In this document: positions 14,543-14,907 of the stretch, piece by piece
Layout: the number at the start of each line of letters is the position of its first letter
Position numbering within the stretch: position 1 is the stretch's first letter
Assembly (NCBI GenBank): GCA_934718155.1
Contig: CAKUZF010000051.1
Coordinates: forward strand, 1 to 14,907
Reading direction: 5' to 3'
Source: an uncultured Parabacteroides sp.
Lineage (GTDB): Bacteria; Bacteroidota; Bacteroidia; Bacteroidales; Tannerellaceae
DNA length: 14,907 nt
Program-made: the position numbers and the translations under genes
The notes under the pieces: generated by a model
The model's database searches: none
Told to the model about the DNA's origin: nothing
Seen by the model: only the letters and a program-made list of their open reading frames with translations

Positions 14543-14827
14543 TTGCACCGCAATAAAATAGATTACTGTAAATCCTTCGGTCGACATGAGCTTTACGACC
14601 AAAGCCGCTATCCTGCTTACTTCCAGTTGCAGGCGCAAGTTACACGAGAGTTCCACAACTTTAGTCTTTACTTAGGCGGCGAGAACCTCACCAACTATAA
14701 GATAGACAATCCTGTGCTCCATTCCCATCATCCATGGAGTGCCGCCTTCGATGCTACACAAGTATGGGGACCCGTTACGGGAGCAATGGCTTACGTAGGC
14801 ATTAGATTCAAATTAGAGAAGTTATAA
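14543..14827 (+). pseudogene. 3' remnant of a TonB-dependent outer-membrane receptor gene
   Basis: An open frame of about 94 codons reads like the last strands of a Bacteroidales TonB-dependent receptor. It has RYPAYFQLQAQVTREF, then LYLGGENLTNYKIDNP, then FDATQVWGPVTGAMAYVGIRF near the C-terminus. Complete receptors of this class run to roughly 700 residues or more; here the plug and most of the barrel are missing. The frame is closed just upstream by a stop at 14528-14530, and the only start is a TTG at 14543, with no signal peptide. Base composition is less AT-rich than the preceding permease. It is most simply a gene broken by deletion or insertion, with the break near 14540-14580. It should not make a working receptor. 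Confidence 0.8.
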
Positions 14828-14883
14828 TACACAATACTTCGGTAAGAATTAGGCCAACCTAAGCGGCTTTTGCCGTAAAAAAG

Positions 14884-14907
14884 ATGAGTTCTTTGAAAAG
14901 CCTGTCA
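14884..14907 (+). CDS. Possible start of a gene running off the right edge
   Basis: The last 24 bases form an ATG frame reading MSSLKSLS. This recalls the N-terminus of Bacteroidales oligosaccharide-flippase (MATE-like polysaccharide transporter) proteins, which often begin M-x-x-LKSLA. Eight residues are far too few to be sure. No strong ribosome-binding site is seen; a short CGGC-TTTT-GCCG hairpin and an A-rich stretch precede the ATG. Confidence 0.3.

Noticed and set aside
14390..14656. 88-codon minus-strand frame across the hairpin and receptor remnant
   Set aside because: It runs through the 13-bp hairpin and the antisense of the receptor tail, has no recognised domain, and no promoter is seen.
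1..14907. tRNA, rRNA, transposase or integrase genes
   Set aside because: I looked for them at the region boundaries, especially around 11560-11980 and 14345-14600, and saw no cloverleaf, rRNA-like stretch or transposase or integrase motif.

Overview
The window looks like chromosomal DNA from a member of the Bacteroidales. Three things point there. Several promoters fit the Bacteroidetes pattern TTTG-N20-TAnnTTTG, best at 5483-5514 and 1306-1337. The gene set is typical: a debranching enzyme / GT4 / GH57 cluster, a secreted M64 peptidase, a secreted Dcp-type M3 peptidase and a TonB-dependent receptor tail. Most starts have no strong Shine-Dalgarno sequence. I cannot fix the genus; Tannerellaceae, Porphyromonadaceae or Bacteroidaceae would all fit.

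Layout. 1-436 has no convincing gene but holds a striking array of 11-bp units (213-349) that switches to inverted orientation around 291-293. 437-1268 (minus) is a cupin gene followed by an HxlR-type regulator, with a good promoter and two palindromes upstream. 1452-2339 (minus) is a patatin-like phospholipase whose start is unclear; near-identical 44-bp direct repeats lie on both sides of it. 2559-3122 (plus) is a NUDIX hydrolase, divergent from the patatin gene. It converges through a shared hairpin on a secreted M3 peptidyl-dipeptidase (3203-5299, minus).

5601-10160 (plus) is a compact three-gene alpha-glucan operon: glycogen debranching enzyme, GT4 glycogen-synthase-like transferase and a GH57 protein. 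It has a near-perfect Bacteroidetes promoter and an intrinsic terminator. The GH57 protein keeps the nucleophile-region Glu but has Asn where alpha-amylase-type members carry the acid/base Asp, so it may be non-hydrolytic or altered in function. 10277-11557 is a secreted M64 peptidase.

From about 11690 the DNA becomes clearly AT-richer. This stretch carries one FtsX/MacB-like ABC permease (11984-14344) with no ATPase in view. It is followed by a long hairpin, the 3' remnant of a TonB-dependent receptor gene (about 14543-14827), and possibly the first codons of a further gene at the right edge. The mix of AT-rich DNA, an orphan permease and a truncated receptor suggests a rearranged accessory segment.
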